From: Acetobacter ascendens
Lineage (GTDB): Bacteria > Pseudomonadota > Alphaproteobacteria > Acetobacterales > Acetobacteraceae
Direction of reading: 5' to 3'
NCBI RefSeq assembly: GCF_001766235.1
Contig: NZ_CP015164.1
Coordinates: forward strand, 248,001 to 312,000
DNA length: 64,000 bases
Shown in pieces: positions 27,351-36,446 of the stretch. Within the stretch, counting starts at the first letter, position 1; every line of letters begins with the position of its first letter. A program made the position numbers and the translations under genes. The notes beneath the pieces were generated by a model. That model did not search any database. It was given only the letters and a program-made list of their open reading frames with translations, and was not told where the DNA came from.

Positions 27351-28088
27351 TCAGGAAGCCTTGCCTTTGGGGGCTGAATCACTGTGGCGGTCATCATTTA
27401 GGATCAACTGGCCGGGGCCACGGAACTGGGCAATACCCTCATGCTGGGCCAGCAGATAACCCTTGGCATCAAGCGAGCCAAAAGGCCCTTCTGCCCGCAC
27501 CCATGAATCGGAGGCAATAATGCCGCGTTTAACATCAATATCGGCTACGGGGCTGTGCATCATCAGGCCATCATCGCGGTACAGGGTCACTTCTCCGGTC
27601 AGGTCGAGAATCTGTGCGTGCTGCATGTAAACGCCTTTTTCCGATTCAACCCAAAGCCAGCTTCCGCCTTGTGTCAGCAGGTCTGCCTTGGGGCGGATCA
27701 GATCCATACGGTTGTCATTAACCTGATGCGCACTGTCCGCCGTAATCATGAACGGGCGGTTGTGTTCATCCACCCCACGATACGTGGCGCCTATCAGGTT
27801 GCCGCTTTCAATCTTAACCTTGGCCAGTTCCTTGATGGTGGTCTGGTTGGCACTTAGCAACCGGTCTACTTCTGGCCATACGGCAATAGTGACCAATAAC
27901 AGCAGGGCTGTTGCAGGCAGCCCCCACTTGGCCCAGCGCAGCATAGTGCGGCGGCGTGCCAGCTTGGCGGCATCCGGTAGTTTGCGCAACTGGGCAGAAG
28001 GTGCAAGCCGTTCGCGCTGGCGACGCGTGGTTTCTTCCGACCGGGCAAAATCGGCTCGTTGCGGGCGTTTGTCTTCCGGGCTGGTCAT
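27351..28088 (-). CDS. lptC: LPS export protein LptC
   Basis: LptC is anchored in the inner membrane and passes LPS from LptB2FG to LptA. The 245-residue protein has a charged cytoplasmic tail of about 50 residues, unusually long, then one membrane helix (about 54-73). A periplasmic OstA-like domain follows (MITADSAHQVNDNRMDLIRPKADL to GVYMQHAQILDLTGEVTLYRDDGLMMHSP). Start and stop are tightly packed: it overlaps kdsD by 4 bp and touches lptA. Confidence 0.9.
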   Translation of the reverse strand: MTSPEDKRPQRADFARSEETTRRQRERLAPSAQLRKLPDAAKLARRRTMLRWAKWGLPATALLLLVTIAVWPEVDRLLSANQTTIKELAKVKIESGNLIGATYRGVDEHNRPFMITADSAHQVNDNRMDLIRPKADLLTQGGSWLWVESEKGVYMQHAQILDLTGEVTLYRDDGLMMHSPVADIDVKRGIIASDSWVRAEGPFGSLDAKGYLLAQHEGIAQFRGPGQLILNDDRHSDSAPKGKAS

Positions 28089-29098
28089 CCAACCCCGGCT
28101 CGGATCAGGTCATGCACATGCACAACGCCTATGGGTTTGCGTTCATCATCCAACACAAACAGGGATGTAATGGGCCTTTTGCGCTCGTTCATCAGCCGCA
28201 GGGCTTCAGAAGCAAAAATTCCCGGCCCTATGGTTAGCGGTGAATCGTTCATGACATCTTTCGCCAGCGTGGTCGTCAGGTCGTGATCAAGCGCGCGGCG
28301 CAGGTCACCATCTGTGATCAGCCCCGCCAAGGTACCATTCTCGCCCAGAATGGCCACGCATCCTAGCGCCTTGTGCGTCATTTCCACAATAACGTCCCGC
28401 ATGGGGGTATTGGGGGTGGCCAATGGCATAGCGTTATCTGTGCGCATCAGTTCCCGCACGGTGCGCAGGCGCGCGCCAAGGCGACCGCCGGGGTGGTAGG
28501 TGCCAAAATCCGTGGCGGTAAAACCGCGCTGGCGTAGCAGGGCCACGGCCAAGGCATCACCAAATGCAAGCTGAGTAAGGGTGCTGGTGGTGGGGGCCAG
28601 CCCCATGGGGCAGGATTCCGGCAAGGATGGCAGCGTAAGCGCCACTGTGGCCGCAGATGCCAAAGTGGAATGGGCCCGGCTGGTAACGGCCAGCAGCGGC
28701 AGGCCCGTGCGGCGGGCATGGGCGGCAATGTCTCCCAGTTCTGTTGTTTCCCCAGAATTGGAAAAAGCCAGAACGGCATCCCCTTTCTGCACCATTCCCA
28801 GATCACCGTGCGAGGCTTCTGCCGGGTGCACAAATATGGCGGGCGTGCCGGTGCTGGCCAGCGTGGCCTGCACCTTGCGGGCAATATGGCCGGATTTGCC
28901 AATGCCGGTTACAACCACACGGCCCGGCAGCGCCAGAATAATTTCTACCGCCTCTGCAAAGGCACCGCCCAACCCTACGGGGTTTTCCAGTGCTTCTGCC
29001 AGTGCATCCAGCCCTGCACGTTCCGTGCGCACAACGTCAGCCGCCTCTACGCCGGGGGAAGAGGAAGCCTGCGAGCTGATATGGGTGGACATGTTCAT
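28085..29098 (-). CDS. kdsD: D-arabinose 5-phosphate isomerase (KpsF/GutQ family)
   Basis: KdsD converts ribulose 5-phosphate to arabinose 5-phosphate, the precursor of KDO in the LPS core. The 337-residue product has a SIS domain (GRVVVTGIGKSGHIARK, HPAEASHGDLGM, FSNSGETTELG). Two CBS domains follow (from about 210, including AILGENGTLAGLITDGDLRRAL). ATG 29098 (MNMST) gives the family length; the longer open frame to 29350 runs antisense-like into the rnd region and is rejected. It heads kdsD-lptC-lptA-lptB, with kdsC absent. Confidence 0.93.
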   Translation of the reverse strand: MNMSTHISSQASSSPGVEAADVVRTERAGLDALAEALENPVGLGGAFAEAVEIILALPGRVVVTGIGKSGHIARKVQATLASTGTPAIFVHPAEASHGDLGMVQKGDAVLAFSNSGETTELGDIAAHARRTGLPLLAVTSRAHSTLASAATVALTLPSLPESCPMGLAPTTSTLTQLAFGDALAVALLRQRGFTATDFGTYHPGGRLGARLRTVRELMRTDNAMPLATPNTPMRDVIVEMTHKALGCVAILGENGTLAGLITDGDLRRALDHDLTTTLAKDVMNDSPLTIGPGIFASEALRLMNERKRPITSLFVLDDERKPIGVVHVHDLIRAGVG

Positions 29099-29144
29099 GC
29101 CGAGCCGATCCGGTTGATCAGAAAAAGGATGCGAGGGCGCGTGT

Positions 29145-29798
29145 TTACGCGCGGTGAGAGAAAATATCCGGGTCTTCATACCCAAGCAGGTCCAACCGGG
29201 CGCGGGCGGGCAGGAAGTCATAACAGGCCTGTGCCAGTTCACGCCGGCCTTCACGGTCCAGCAGGGCGGACATTTTATCCCACAATGCGTGCAGATACAG
29301 CACATCAGATGCAGCATAAGCCAACTGTTCGGGCTTAAGTTCCAGCGCACCCCAGTCTGATGTCTGCTGCTGTTTGCTCAGTTCCACGCCCAGCATATCC
29401 CGGCACAGGGCGGCAAGGCCGTGGCGGTCTGTAAAGGTGCGCACAAGGCGGGCGGCAATTTTGGTGCACACCACCGGGCTTACGGTAATGCCCAGCGCGT
29501 GCTGCAGAATTGCCACGTCAAACCGTGCAAAGTGCATGATTTTAGTAATGGACGGGTCTGCCATAACACGCTTGAGGTTGGGGCAATCATACCCTTTGCC
29601 CCCCAGGGAGGTGGGGATGATCTGCACCAGATGTGCTGTGCCATCACCGGCAGAAAGCTGCACAAGGCATAGTCTGTCCCGGTGCGGGTTCAGGCCCATT
29701 GTTTCCGTATCCACGGCCACGGACCCACTAAAGGTCACGTTGTCTGGAAGATCGTTCCGGTGCAGTGTAATGGCACCTTCGGATGGGGCAGAGGTCAT
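29145..29798 (-). CDS. rnd: Ribonuclease D-like 3'-5' exonuclease
   Basis: This is a DEDD-type exonuclease acting in RNA 3'-end trimming. ATG 29798 is preceded by a GCAGGAG site and gives 217 residues. The catalytic acidic residues can be seen in AVDTETMGL (D30, E32), HFARFDVAIL, and YAASDVLYL. The HRDC domains of E. coli RNase D are absent; this short form is common in alphaproteobacteria. It is 46 bp upstream of kdsD on the same strand, so it may be the first gene of that operon. Confidence 0.9.
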   Translation of the reverse strand: MTSAPSEGAITLHRNDLPDNVTFSGSVAVDTETMGLNPHRDRLCLVQLSAGDGTAHLVQIIPTSLGGKGYDCPNLKRVMADPSITKIMHFARFDVAILQHALGITVSPVVCTKIAARLVRTFTDRHGLAALCRDMLGVELSKQQQTSDWGALELKPEQLAYAASDVLYLHALWDKMSALLDREGRRELAQACYDFLPARARLDLLGYEDPDIFSHRA

Positions 29799-30002
29799 AA
29801 CCCGCTCCTGCGTGTTTTGTTGCTGTATGCTGTTGTGTTTCAGACCGATACAGCCGGCGTGATGGAATGTCCATTCCTGCACGCTGTGTATGGCGCTGTT
29901 ATGGCGGCGGCGCACATTTATATGCGGGATAGGCGCAGGCAGGCGGAATGCGCTAGAAGGGCCTCATCTGTTACACCCTTAATAACCCGGAACTGTGTGT
30001 TT

Positions 30003-30845
30003 ATGCGTCAACCTCGTCATGGCCGTCCTGCGCGGCGCCCTCGTGTTTCTTCTGCTGGTGGGCGGGAAGGCGCGCCTTCGGCTCCGGCGGGTACATGCTG
30101 GCTGTTTGGCACGCACGCAGTGGCTGCGGCACTTAATAATCCGCGCCGCGTGTATGAACGCCTGCTGGTAACGGAAGAAAATCATCCCGCGCTGGAAGAG
30201 GCCACACGCTCTGGCCGCGCTGTGCGCGTGGCGCCAGAACTTGTGCAGCGTCAGCGGTTGGATGATCTGCTGGGGCCGGATGCGGTGCATCAGGGCGTGG
30301 CACTGCTGGCACGTGTATTGCCGCCCATGCCGCTGGATGAAGCGCTAGAACGCCCCGGCCCGGTGCTGGTGCTGGATCAGGTAACAGACCCACGTAATAT
30401 TGGGGCTATTCTGCGTTCAGCAGCAGCGTTTGGTGCTGCCTGCCTTGTGGTGCAGGACCGCAACGCGCCGGAAGAAACCGCAGTGCTGGCCAAGGCGGCA
30501 TCTGGCGCGCTGGAAACCGTGCCCATGGTGCGCGAAGTCAACCTTTCCCGCGCGATCGAGCAATTGCAGAAAAGCGGGTGCTGGACAGTAGGGCTAGATG
30601 CAGGCGGCACCACGCTGGATGGCGCAAGTTTTGATGGCCGCCGCGTAGCCCTTGTGCTGGGCGCAGAAGGCAAGGGCCTGCGCCGTCTAACGCGGGAAAG
30701 CTGTGATGAAATTGCCGGGCTTTACATGCCCGGAGAAATGGAAAGCCTGAACGTATCCGTGGCTGCTGCTGTTGGGCTTTATGAACTGGTGCGCCGAGGC
30801 ATGCCCAGCGCATACCAAAAAGCAGCGGCAAAAAAGCCCACGTAA
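30003..30845 (+). CDS. rlmB: 23S rRNA (guanosine-2'-O-) methyltransferase RlmB / TrmH family
   Basis: SPOUT-class methyltransferase, probably acting on G2251 of 23S rRNA. From ATG 30003 it has 280 residues: a basic N-terminal tail, the substrate-binding domain (CWLFGTHAVAAALNNPRRVYERLLV), and the knotted catalytic domain. The catalytic domain shows the motifs LVLDQVTDPRNIGAILRSAAAFG, ALVLGAEGKGLRRL and PGEMESLNVSVAAAVGLYE. Its last 67 bp overlap the end of the convergent permease gene. Confidence 0.92.
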   Translation: MRQPRHGRPARRPRVSSAGGREGAPSAPAGTCWLFGTHAVAAALNNPRRVYERLLVTEENHPALEEATRSGRAVRVAPELVQRQRLDDLLGPDAVHQGVALLARVLPPMPLDEALERPGPVLVLDQVTDPRNIGAILRSAAAFGAACLVVQDRNAPEETAVLAKAASGALETVPMVREVNLSRAIEQLQKSGCWTVGLDAGGTTLDGASFDGRRVALVLGAEGKGLRRLTRESCDEIAGLYMPGEMESLNVSVAAAVGLYELVRRGMPSAYQKAAAKKPT

Positions 30846-32131
30846 TATCCAATATCGGCCCCGCCCAGCCAGCGCGCCACGGGGCCGGTATACAGGCTGC
30901 TGGTTGAAAACAGCGCAATGGTCAGCACGGATGTGACGGCAAAAATAGTGGCCCCACGTGTCCAGCCCGGTGGAATGGGGTGCACTGTGCGGTCTCCAAA
31001 ATACCAGTCTGCCAGCACAATGCCGATCCACGGGGCAATCCAGTACATGGTAACCAGCAGGTAATCTGTATAAAGCGTGGTGTAACGGCCTGCACCAGCC
31101 ACAGCCAGCACATAGCCAAGGCTGGCTGTAAGAATGGCCGCGGCAATGCGGGGCACATGCAGCCCAGCGGAAATAAGGCTGTAGCTGGCGGTATTATCGT
31201 TAAACGAATTGCTGGTAATGGATGAAAGCGCAATAGCCCCAAGGGCCACGGCCCCAAGCGGCCCCATAGCCTGCTGGAGCGAGGCAATAACCGCCGTGGG
31301 TGAGGCCTCTGCCACAGATCCGGCAGAAATAAGCCCCAGAATCTGGAACGGAATGGCCGAACCCAAAAGCCCCGCCAAAGCCAGCAACACCACCTTTTTA
31401 GGGCTGGTATTGGCAGGCAAATACCGCGTGTAATCTGAGGAATACGAGGCCCAGGATAAATTGAAGCTGACCAACACACCAGTTGCCAGCAAAAAGGTGG
31501 AAAAACTGACAGCATGATGCGCTGCCAGCGGGGCCTGCCCTTTTAGCGCAAACACAATGCCAATAAGCGTGAACACCACCAGCAGCACTGTGCCCAGATA
31601 TTTCTGCAAGGCCTGCACCACATGGTGCCCGTAAATGGAAGCCACCATCTGAATACTGGCCAGTATGCCCAAAGCTAGCCAGAACGGCATGGAAAGTCCT
31701 GCCAAAAGCAGCAGCGCCATAAGGGCGGTAGCGGCGGGCACGTTATTTACGGCATCCCACCCTACGCAATAAATCCAGTTCAGAAACGCCGGAGGGCGCA
31801 GGCCTTTTTGCCCTAAGGCCCGGCGAGATGCCTCCATTTGCGTAAGCCCGGTTTTGGGGCCAATGGCGGCCGCAAGGGCTACGGGCAGCGCGCCTATTAC
31901 GTTACCAATAATAATAGCGGCCACGCCTGTCCGAAAATCCAGCCCCATGCCCGTAAGCAATGCCCCCGTTACCCAGCCGCCGGGGCCAAGATTGGGGGAA
32001 AAGTGGCTCCAGAACACCCGGTCTGTTGGCATGGTTTTTAGCGTTGCCGGAACGGGTTCTCTTACAGATGCGGCGGAAAGATCCTCCATCAGGCCACCGG
32101 TTTGAGGGGCTGAAGGGGGTTTTTGTATCAT
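30779..32131 (-). CDS. NCS1-family purine/cytosine permease
   Basis: This 450-residue inner-membrane protein is a nucleobase:cation symporter-1 type transporter with about 12 helices. Typical are FSPNLGPGGWVTGALLTGMGLDFRTGVAAIIIGN at the start, FLNWIYCVGWDAVNNVPAA, and SYSSDYTRYLP in the middle. The last resembles the substrate-site region of cytosine permease CodB and CytX. The exact substrate (cytosine, hydroxymethylpyrimidine or another) cannot be told. It is monocistronic and convergent with rlmB, with overlapping 3' ends. Confidence 0.88.
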   Translation of the reverse strand: MIQKPPSAPQTGGLMEDLSAASVREPVPATLKTMPTDRVFWSHFSPNLGPGGWVTGALLTGMGLDFRTGVAAIIIGNVIGALPVALAAAIGPKTGLTQMEASRRALGQKGLRPPAFLNWIYCVGWDAVNNVPAATALMALLLLAGLSMPFWLALGILASIQMVASIYGHHVVQALQKYLGTVLLVVFTLIGIVFALKGQAPLAAHHAVSFSTFLLATGVLVSFNLSWASYSSDYTRYLPANTSPKKVVLLALAGLLGSAIPFQILGLISAGSVAEASPTAVIASLQQAMGPLGAVALGAIALSSITSNSFNDNTASYSLISAGLHVPRIAAAILTASLGYVLAVAGAGRYTTLYTDYLLVTMYWIAPWIGIVLADWYFGDRTVHPIPPGWTRGATIFAVTSVLTIALFSTSSLYTGPVARWLGGADIGYYVGFFAAAFWYALGMPRRTSS

Positions 32132-32182
32132 GGATAGCGTGTTCCTGCGGCGTGGGGCGTGGTTGGGGTTAGCGCTACAGTA

Positions 32183-33001
32183 TCATGAAAGATCGGGTTC
32201 GGGCATGGAACCTGCGGCCCCTGAGGGCTGATTGTTGTAATAGAACTCTGCCAGTCGGATGGGCAGCAGATCCATAAAGCGGGAACCAGCAACCAGCCAT
32301 AGCGGAAAGATAATGCGCCGTTCGTTCCGGCTTAGCCCGCGCAAAATACGGCGGCAAGCGCTGTTCACATCTGTCAGCCCCGGCATGGGGAAGGCGTTTT
32401 TGGCCACCATGGGGGTATCTAAAAACCCGCACACAACAGAGCTTAATAAAATACCTACCTTTTTGGCATCTCCCCCAGTAGCCACCATAAATCTGTCCAC
32501 CGCCGCCTTGGCTGCGGAATAAGAGGGCGTGCCGGGGTAAGACACCACGCCCGCAACGGAAGAAATGGCGCAGATACGCCCACGCACGCCATCTGCCCCA
32601 CGTGGCTGATGCTGCATCATATCCAGCGCGGGCAGCACGGTGTTGAGCACGCCCATCATGTCTGTTTCAAAAATACGATAAATTTGTGCCGCCGGTTCAT
32701 ACGGTGCGCCATCGGGCGTTTGCGGCTTGCGGGTGCCGCCCGTTATGCCTGCGCATGCCAAAACCAGATCCAGCCCATGTGTGCTGCGGATCCATGTATC
32801 CATTTCTGCACGGTCTGCCACATCACCTACATGCAAATGTACAGATGCCCCTCGGCTAATGCAGGCTTTGGCAGTTTCTTCCAGACGCTGTACGTTGCGC
32901 CCGCCCAGATACAGGGTGCGCCCGGGCCGGGCCAGCGTTTGGGCCAATGTTTGCCCAAGGCCGGAGGATGCGCCAGTAATCAGAACGGTATCATGCTTCA
33001 T
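32183..33001 (-). CDS. Short-chain dehydrogenase/reductase
   Basis: An NAD(P)-dependent oxidoreductase of unknown substrate, 272 residues. It has the cofactor motif TGASSGLGQTLA near the N-terminus, LACAGITGG (NNAG-like), a catalytic serine in CAISSVAG, and the YSAAKAAVD active-site YxxxK motif. The start ATG 33001 is supported by the motif lying at residue 9. A C-terminal extension with FPLWLVAGSRFMDLLPIRLAEFYY could sit at the membrane. It diverges from gmk. Confidence 0.9.
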   Translation of the reverse strand: MKHDTVLITGASSGLGQTLAQTLARPGRTLYLGGRNVQRLEETAKACISRGASVHLHVGDVADRAEMDTWIRSTHGLDLVLACAGITGGTRKPQTPDGAPYEPAAQIYRIFETDMMGVLNTVLPALDMMQHQPRGADGVRGRICAISSVAGVVSYPGTPSYSAAKAAVDRFMVATGGDAKKVGILLSSVVCGFLDTPMVAKNAFPMPGLTDVNSACRRILRGLSRNERRIIFPLWLVAGSRFMDLLPIRLAEFYYNNQPSGAAGSMPEPDLS

Positions 33002-33100
33002 ATTACAGATCGGCCTTTGCTTATGGTGGTTATGGCATAGCATGGCGGCTTCTGGCATGAAGGCGCAAGACGGATAGATAGAACACGCAGGGAAGGCAGC

Positions 33101-33754
33101 ATGGCGCACAACGCACAGGGTAACCATAACGGAGCAGAACGGCGGCGCGGTGTGTGCCTGGTTATTTCTGCGCCATCTGGGGCGGGTAAGTCTACCATTG
33201 CCAATGCACTGCGTGCTTCCGAGTCCGCGCTCAAACACTCGGTTTCTGTGACCACCCGCCAACCAAGGCCGGGGGAAAAGGAAGGCGTGCATTACCACTT
33301 CCGCACCATGGAAGATTTTGAGCACATGGCCGCAAATGGGGAGCTGCTGGAATGGGCCACCGTGTTTGGCCGTGGTTACGGCACGCCCCGCGCCCCGGTA
33401 GAGGCCGCACTGGCTGCTGGGCACGATATGGTGTTCGACATAGACTGGCAGGGCCACCAGCAAATCCGCCATGCATTGCCTGATGATGTGGTGAGCCTGT
33501 TTGTGCTGCCGCCATCATTGGAAGAGCTGGAACGCCGCCTGCGTGGCCGAGCATCAGACCATCCGGATGAAATTGCCCGCCGCATGGCCGCCGCGCGGGA
33601 TGAAATCTCGCATTGGCGGGAATTTGACCACGTTATTATCAATACAGAGCTAGACCGTGCCATTACAGAAGCCCGCTCTGTGCTAACGGCGGCACGTTTG
33701 CAAACCCGTCGGCGCACGGGGTTGTTGGATTTTGTTGCCAGCTTTGGAGCCTGA
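33101..33754 (+). CDS. gmk: Guanylate kinase
   Basis: Gmk phosphorylates GMP to GDP. The 217-residue protein has the P-loop SAPSGAGKST at 23-32, the GMP-binding VTTRQPRPGEKEGVHYHF, and the lid region. It is followed at 6 bp by hldE, so both are probably cotranscribed. The start ATG 33101 has GGAAGG upstream. Confidence 0.96.
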   Translation: MAHNAQGNHNGAERRRGVCLVISAPSGAGKSTIANALRASESALKHSVSVTTRQPRPGEKEGVHYHFRTMEDFEHMAANGELLEWATVFGRGYGTPRAPVEAALAAGHDMVFDIDWQGHQQIRHALPDDVVSLFVLPPSLEELERRLRGRASDHPDEIARRMAAARDEISHWREFDHVIINTELDRAITEARSVLTAARLQTRRRTGLLDFVASFGA

Positions 33755-33759
33755 ACGGC

Positions 33760-35193
33760 ATGGATTTTTCTGCCATTACCGTGCTGTGCTTGGGTGATGT
33801 GATGCTGGACCGTTTTTTATACGGCAGCATGGATCGTATCTCGCCCGAAGCACCGGTGCCTGTGTTGTTGCTCGATTCCCGGCGCGAAATGCCCGGAGGG
33901 GCCGGTAATGTGGCCAGCAACATTATCTCACTTGGGGGGCGTGCCGTTCTGGTGGGGCTGAGCGGTCAGGATGAGGCCGGTGCCTGTTTGCGCGCCACAT
34001 TGGCAGAAAAAAAACGGCTGGTGGATGCTACGGTGCAAAGTGCGGCCCGGCCCACAATTTGCAAAACACGCTTTATTGCCGCGCATCAGCAGGTGGTGCG
34101 GGTGGATGAAGAAAGCCACGCTCCAATTGCAGAACCCGAGCAAGAGGCCCTGTGCCGCCAGATTGATGCGCATATTGGGGCTTGTCAGGCAGTTGTGGTG
34201 TCTGATTACGGGAAAGGTGTGTGCACTCCGGCTGTGCTGGCACATTTGTTCCGCGTGGCGCGGCAAGCTGGCGTGCCTGCTTTTGTAGACCCAAAATCTA
34301 CCGATTACACGCGCTACAAAGGCGCTACCTGCATTACCCCCAATGCCAAGGAACTGGCCGCAGCTTCCGGTATGCCAGTGGATACTGCAGCCCATGTAGA
34401 AGCCGCCGCCAGCAAGGTGATGGCACAGGCCGATGCACAAGCCATTCTGGCTACCAGATCGGAAAAAGGCATGATGCTGGTGCAGCGTGAGGGCAAGGTG
34501 CTGGCAGTGCCTGCCCGTGCGCGGGAAGTGTTTGATGTATCTGGCGCGGGAGATACCGTTATTGCCACCATGGCGCTGGCCGTTGGGGCGGGGATGTCCT
34601 TCGAACAAGGCATGCGCGTTGCCAATGCGGCGGCTGGCGTGGTGGTGGGCAAGCTGGGCACGGCCACGGCTGATATTCAGGAAGTTCTGCACGAGTTGGA
34701 AGAACAATCCGGCCCGGATGAAGTGCCGCACCTGCTGCCTTTGTCTGCCGCATGTGCGCAGGTGGCACGTTGGCAGGCACGCGGCCTGCGTGTTGGCTTT
34801 ACCAATGGGTGTTTTGATATCATCCACCCCGGCCATATCAGCCTGTTGGCAGAAGCCCGCAGCGCGTGTGACAGATTGGTGGTGGCGCTGAACACAGATG
34901 CCAGCGTGCGCCGCATGAAAGGTGACACACGGCCTGTAAATTCACTGGAATCTCGGGCTGCTGTTATGGCGGCCATCCGTTACGTAGATGCTGTGGTGGC
35001 GTTTGATGAAGATACGCCGCGGGAGCTTATTTGTGCCCTAATGCCAGATGTGCTGGTGAAAGGGGCAGATTACCGGCCCGAACAGGTTGTGGGGGCGGAT
35101 GTTGTGCAGGCCGCCGGGGGCAGGCTGGTGCTGGCCAATTTGCAGCAGGGGCATTCCACCACGTCTACAATCGGGCGGATTCGGAATACATGA
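33760..35193 (+). CDS. hldE: Bifunctional heptose 7-phosphate kinase / heptose 1-phosphate adenylyltransferase
   Basis: HldE makes ADP-D-glycero-D-manno-heptose for the LPS inner core. The 477-residue protein has an N-terminal ribokinase-like domain (about 1-320). That domain shows CLGDVMLDRFLYGSMDRISPEAPVPV, VSDYGKGV, and the catalytic VSGAGDTVIA. A C-terminal nucleotidyltransferase domain (about 340-477) has VGFTNGCFDIIHPGHISLL with the HxGH motif. Both halves are complete. Its stop overlaps the next gene by 4 bp (ATGA). Confidence 0.96.
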   Translation: MDFSAITVLCLGDVMLDRFLYGSMDRISPEAPVPVLLLDSRREMPGGAGNVASNIISLGGRAVLVGLSGQDEAGACLRATLAEKKRLVDATVQSAARPTICKTRFIAAHQQVVRVDEESHAPIAEPEQEALCRQIDAHIGACQAVVVSDYGKGVCTPAVLAHLFRVARQAGVPAFVDPKSTDYTRYKGATCITPNAKELAAASGMPVDTAAHVEAAASKVMAQADAQAILATRSEKGMMLVQREGKVLAVPARAREVFDVSGAGDTVIATMALAVGAGMSFEQGMRVANAAAGVVVGKLGTATADIQEVLHELEEQSGPDEVPHLLPLSAACAQVARWQARGLRVGFTNGCFDIIHPGHISLLAEARSACDRLVVALNTDASVRRMKGDTRPVNSLESRAAVMAAIRYVDAVVAFDEDTPRELICALMPDVLVKGADYRPEQVVGADVVQAAGGRLVLANLQQGHSTTSTIGRIRNT

Positions 35194-36374
35194 CGGTGCA
35201 TAATCTGCCTGGCGCAGAAAACCTGCCACTTATTGCCGTGCGCAACCGCTTTGCGCGCTGGTTGTTTGATGATGCCTTGCCATTTTGGGCCAGCACAGGG
35301 TGCGATGGTACAGCCCAAAATCCGGCCGCTTTGGGGGCGCAGGAGTGCCTGACCTTACAGGGCACGCCAGCCTTGCCACCATTTAAGCGCGTAAGGGTGC
35401 AGGCGCGGCAGCTTTTTGTGTTTTCTTGGGCGGCGTTAAAAGGCTGGCACCCAGCGGCGCAACGGGCGGAAAGTATATTCAAGTTTTTGCTGCACGCTCA
35501 TAGGCCAGATGGCGGCTGGGTTAAGCTGCTAGCGCGTGATGGCGCCGTGTTGGATGACAGTGCAGATTTGTATGATATCGCGTTCGTGCTGTTTGCTCTG
35601 GCATGGTATGGCCGTGTGGAACGCACAGGCCAAGCGGTAGAACTGGCGCGGCAAACGCTTGCGTGGCTGGGGCAGGCAATGGCCCTGCCCAATGGTGGGT
35701 TTATGAACACTCTGCCAGCCAATAATGCGTGGCGGCAGCAAAACCCCCATATGCACTTGCTGGAAGCTGTTCTTGCCCTGCATGAAACAACGGGCGATGC
35801 AGCAGATATGGCGCAAGCTCATGCGTTATATGCACTATTCAGCCAACGCTTTATGGATGAACGCACCGGCACGTTGGGCGAATATTTTGGGCCAGACTGG
35901 CAACCCGCAGCAGGGCCAGAAGGCCAGTGGTGTGAGCCGGGGCATCATTTTGAATGGGTTTGGTTGTTGCAGGCTTATGCGCGCCAAAGCGGGGTGGATA
36001 CCGCAGCCCAAGCTGCGCGCTTATACCATTTTGCACATCTGTATGGCGTAGATACCCAAACGGCATTGGTGCGCGATGCCGTTGCACGGAATGGGCAGGT
36101 GCTTAAACCCACTTTTCGCTTATGGGTGCAAGGTGAGGCTCTGCGTGGCGCGCTGTGTCATGATCCGCAAGATAAAGCAGGCTGGGCCACGCGCATGGCC
36201 ACCAATCTGCTTGATCGGTATTTTACGGACTGCCCCACAGGCACATGGGTAGATCAACTGGATGCACAGGGCATACCCGCTGCTTCACAAATACCAAGTA
36301 GCTCGCTTTATCATATCGTAACGGCGTATGATGCGCTGGATCAGGCTGCGCGGGCCTGCGTGCCATCTGCATAA
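35190..36374 (+). CDS. AGE-family sugar epimerase/isomerase
   Basis: N-acylglucosamine 2-epimerase superfamily, 394 residues, an (alpha/alpha)6 barrel. RQLFVFSWA, KFLLHAHRPDGGWVK, LYDIAFVLFALAWYGR, PHMHLLEAVLAL and GHHFEWVWLL fit the family, which includes GlcNAc 2-epimerases and mannose or cellobiose isomerases. The conserved barrel histidines are in PHMHLLE and PGHHFEW. The ATGA overlap with hldE suggests a role in sugar supply for LPS or another glycan; the substrate is unknown. Confidence 0.88.
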   Translation: MTVHNLPGAENLPLIAVRNRFARWLFDDALPFWASTGCDGTAQNPAALGAQECLTLQGTPALPPFKRVRVQARQLFVFSWAALKGWHPAAQRAESIFKFLLHAHRPDGGWVKLLARDGAVLDDSADLYDIAFVLFALAWYGRVERTGQAVELARQTLAWLGQAMALPNGGFMNTLPANNAWRQQNPHMHLLEAVLALHETTGDAADMAQAHALYALFSQRFMDERTGTLGEYFGPDWQPAAGPEGQWCEPGHHFEWVWLLQAYARQSGVDTAAQAARLYHFAHLYGVDTQTALVRDAVARNGQVLKPTFRLWVQGEALRGALCHDPQDKAGWATRMATNLLDRYFTDCPTGTWVDQLDAQGIPAASQIPSSSLYHIVTAYDALDQAARACVPSA

Positions 36375-36446
36375 AAAACGCTGTGCGGAAATGTGCCTGT
36401 AAGCAGGACGTGGCAGCGCGAATCTGATACAAGCGGTGTTGTGAGC

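Noticed and set aside
33002-33472. N-terminal extension of the SDR gene
   Set aside because: The added residues are antisense to gmk; the cofactor motif sits correctly from ATG 33001.
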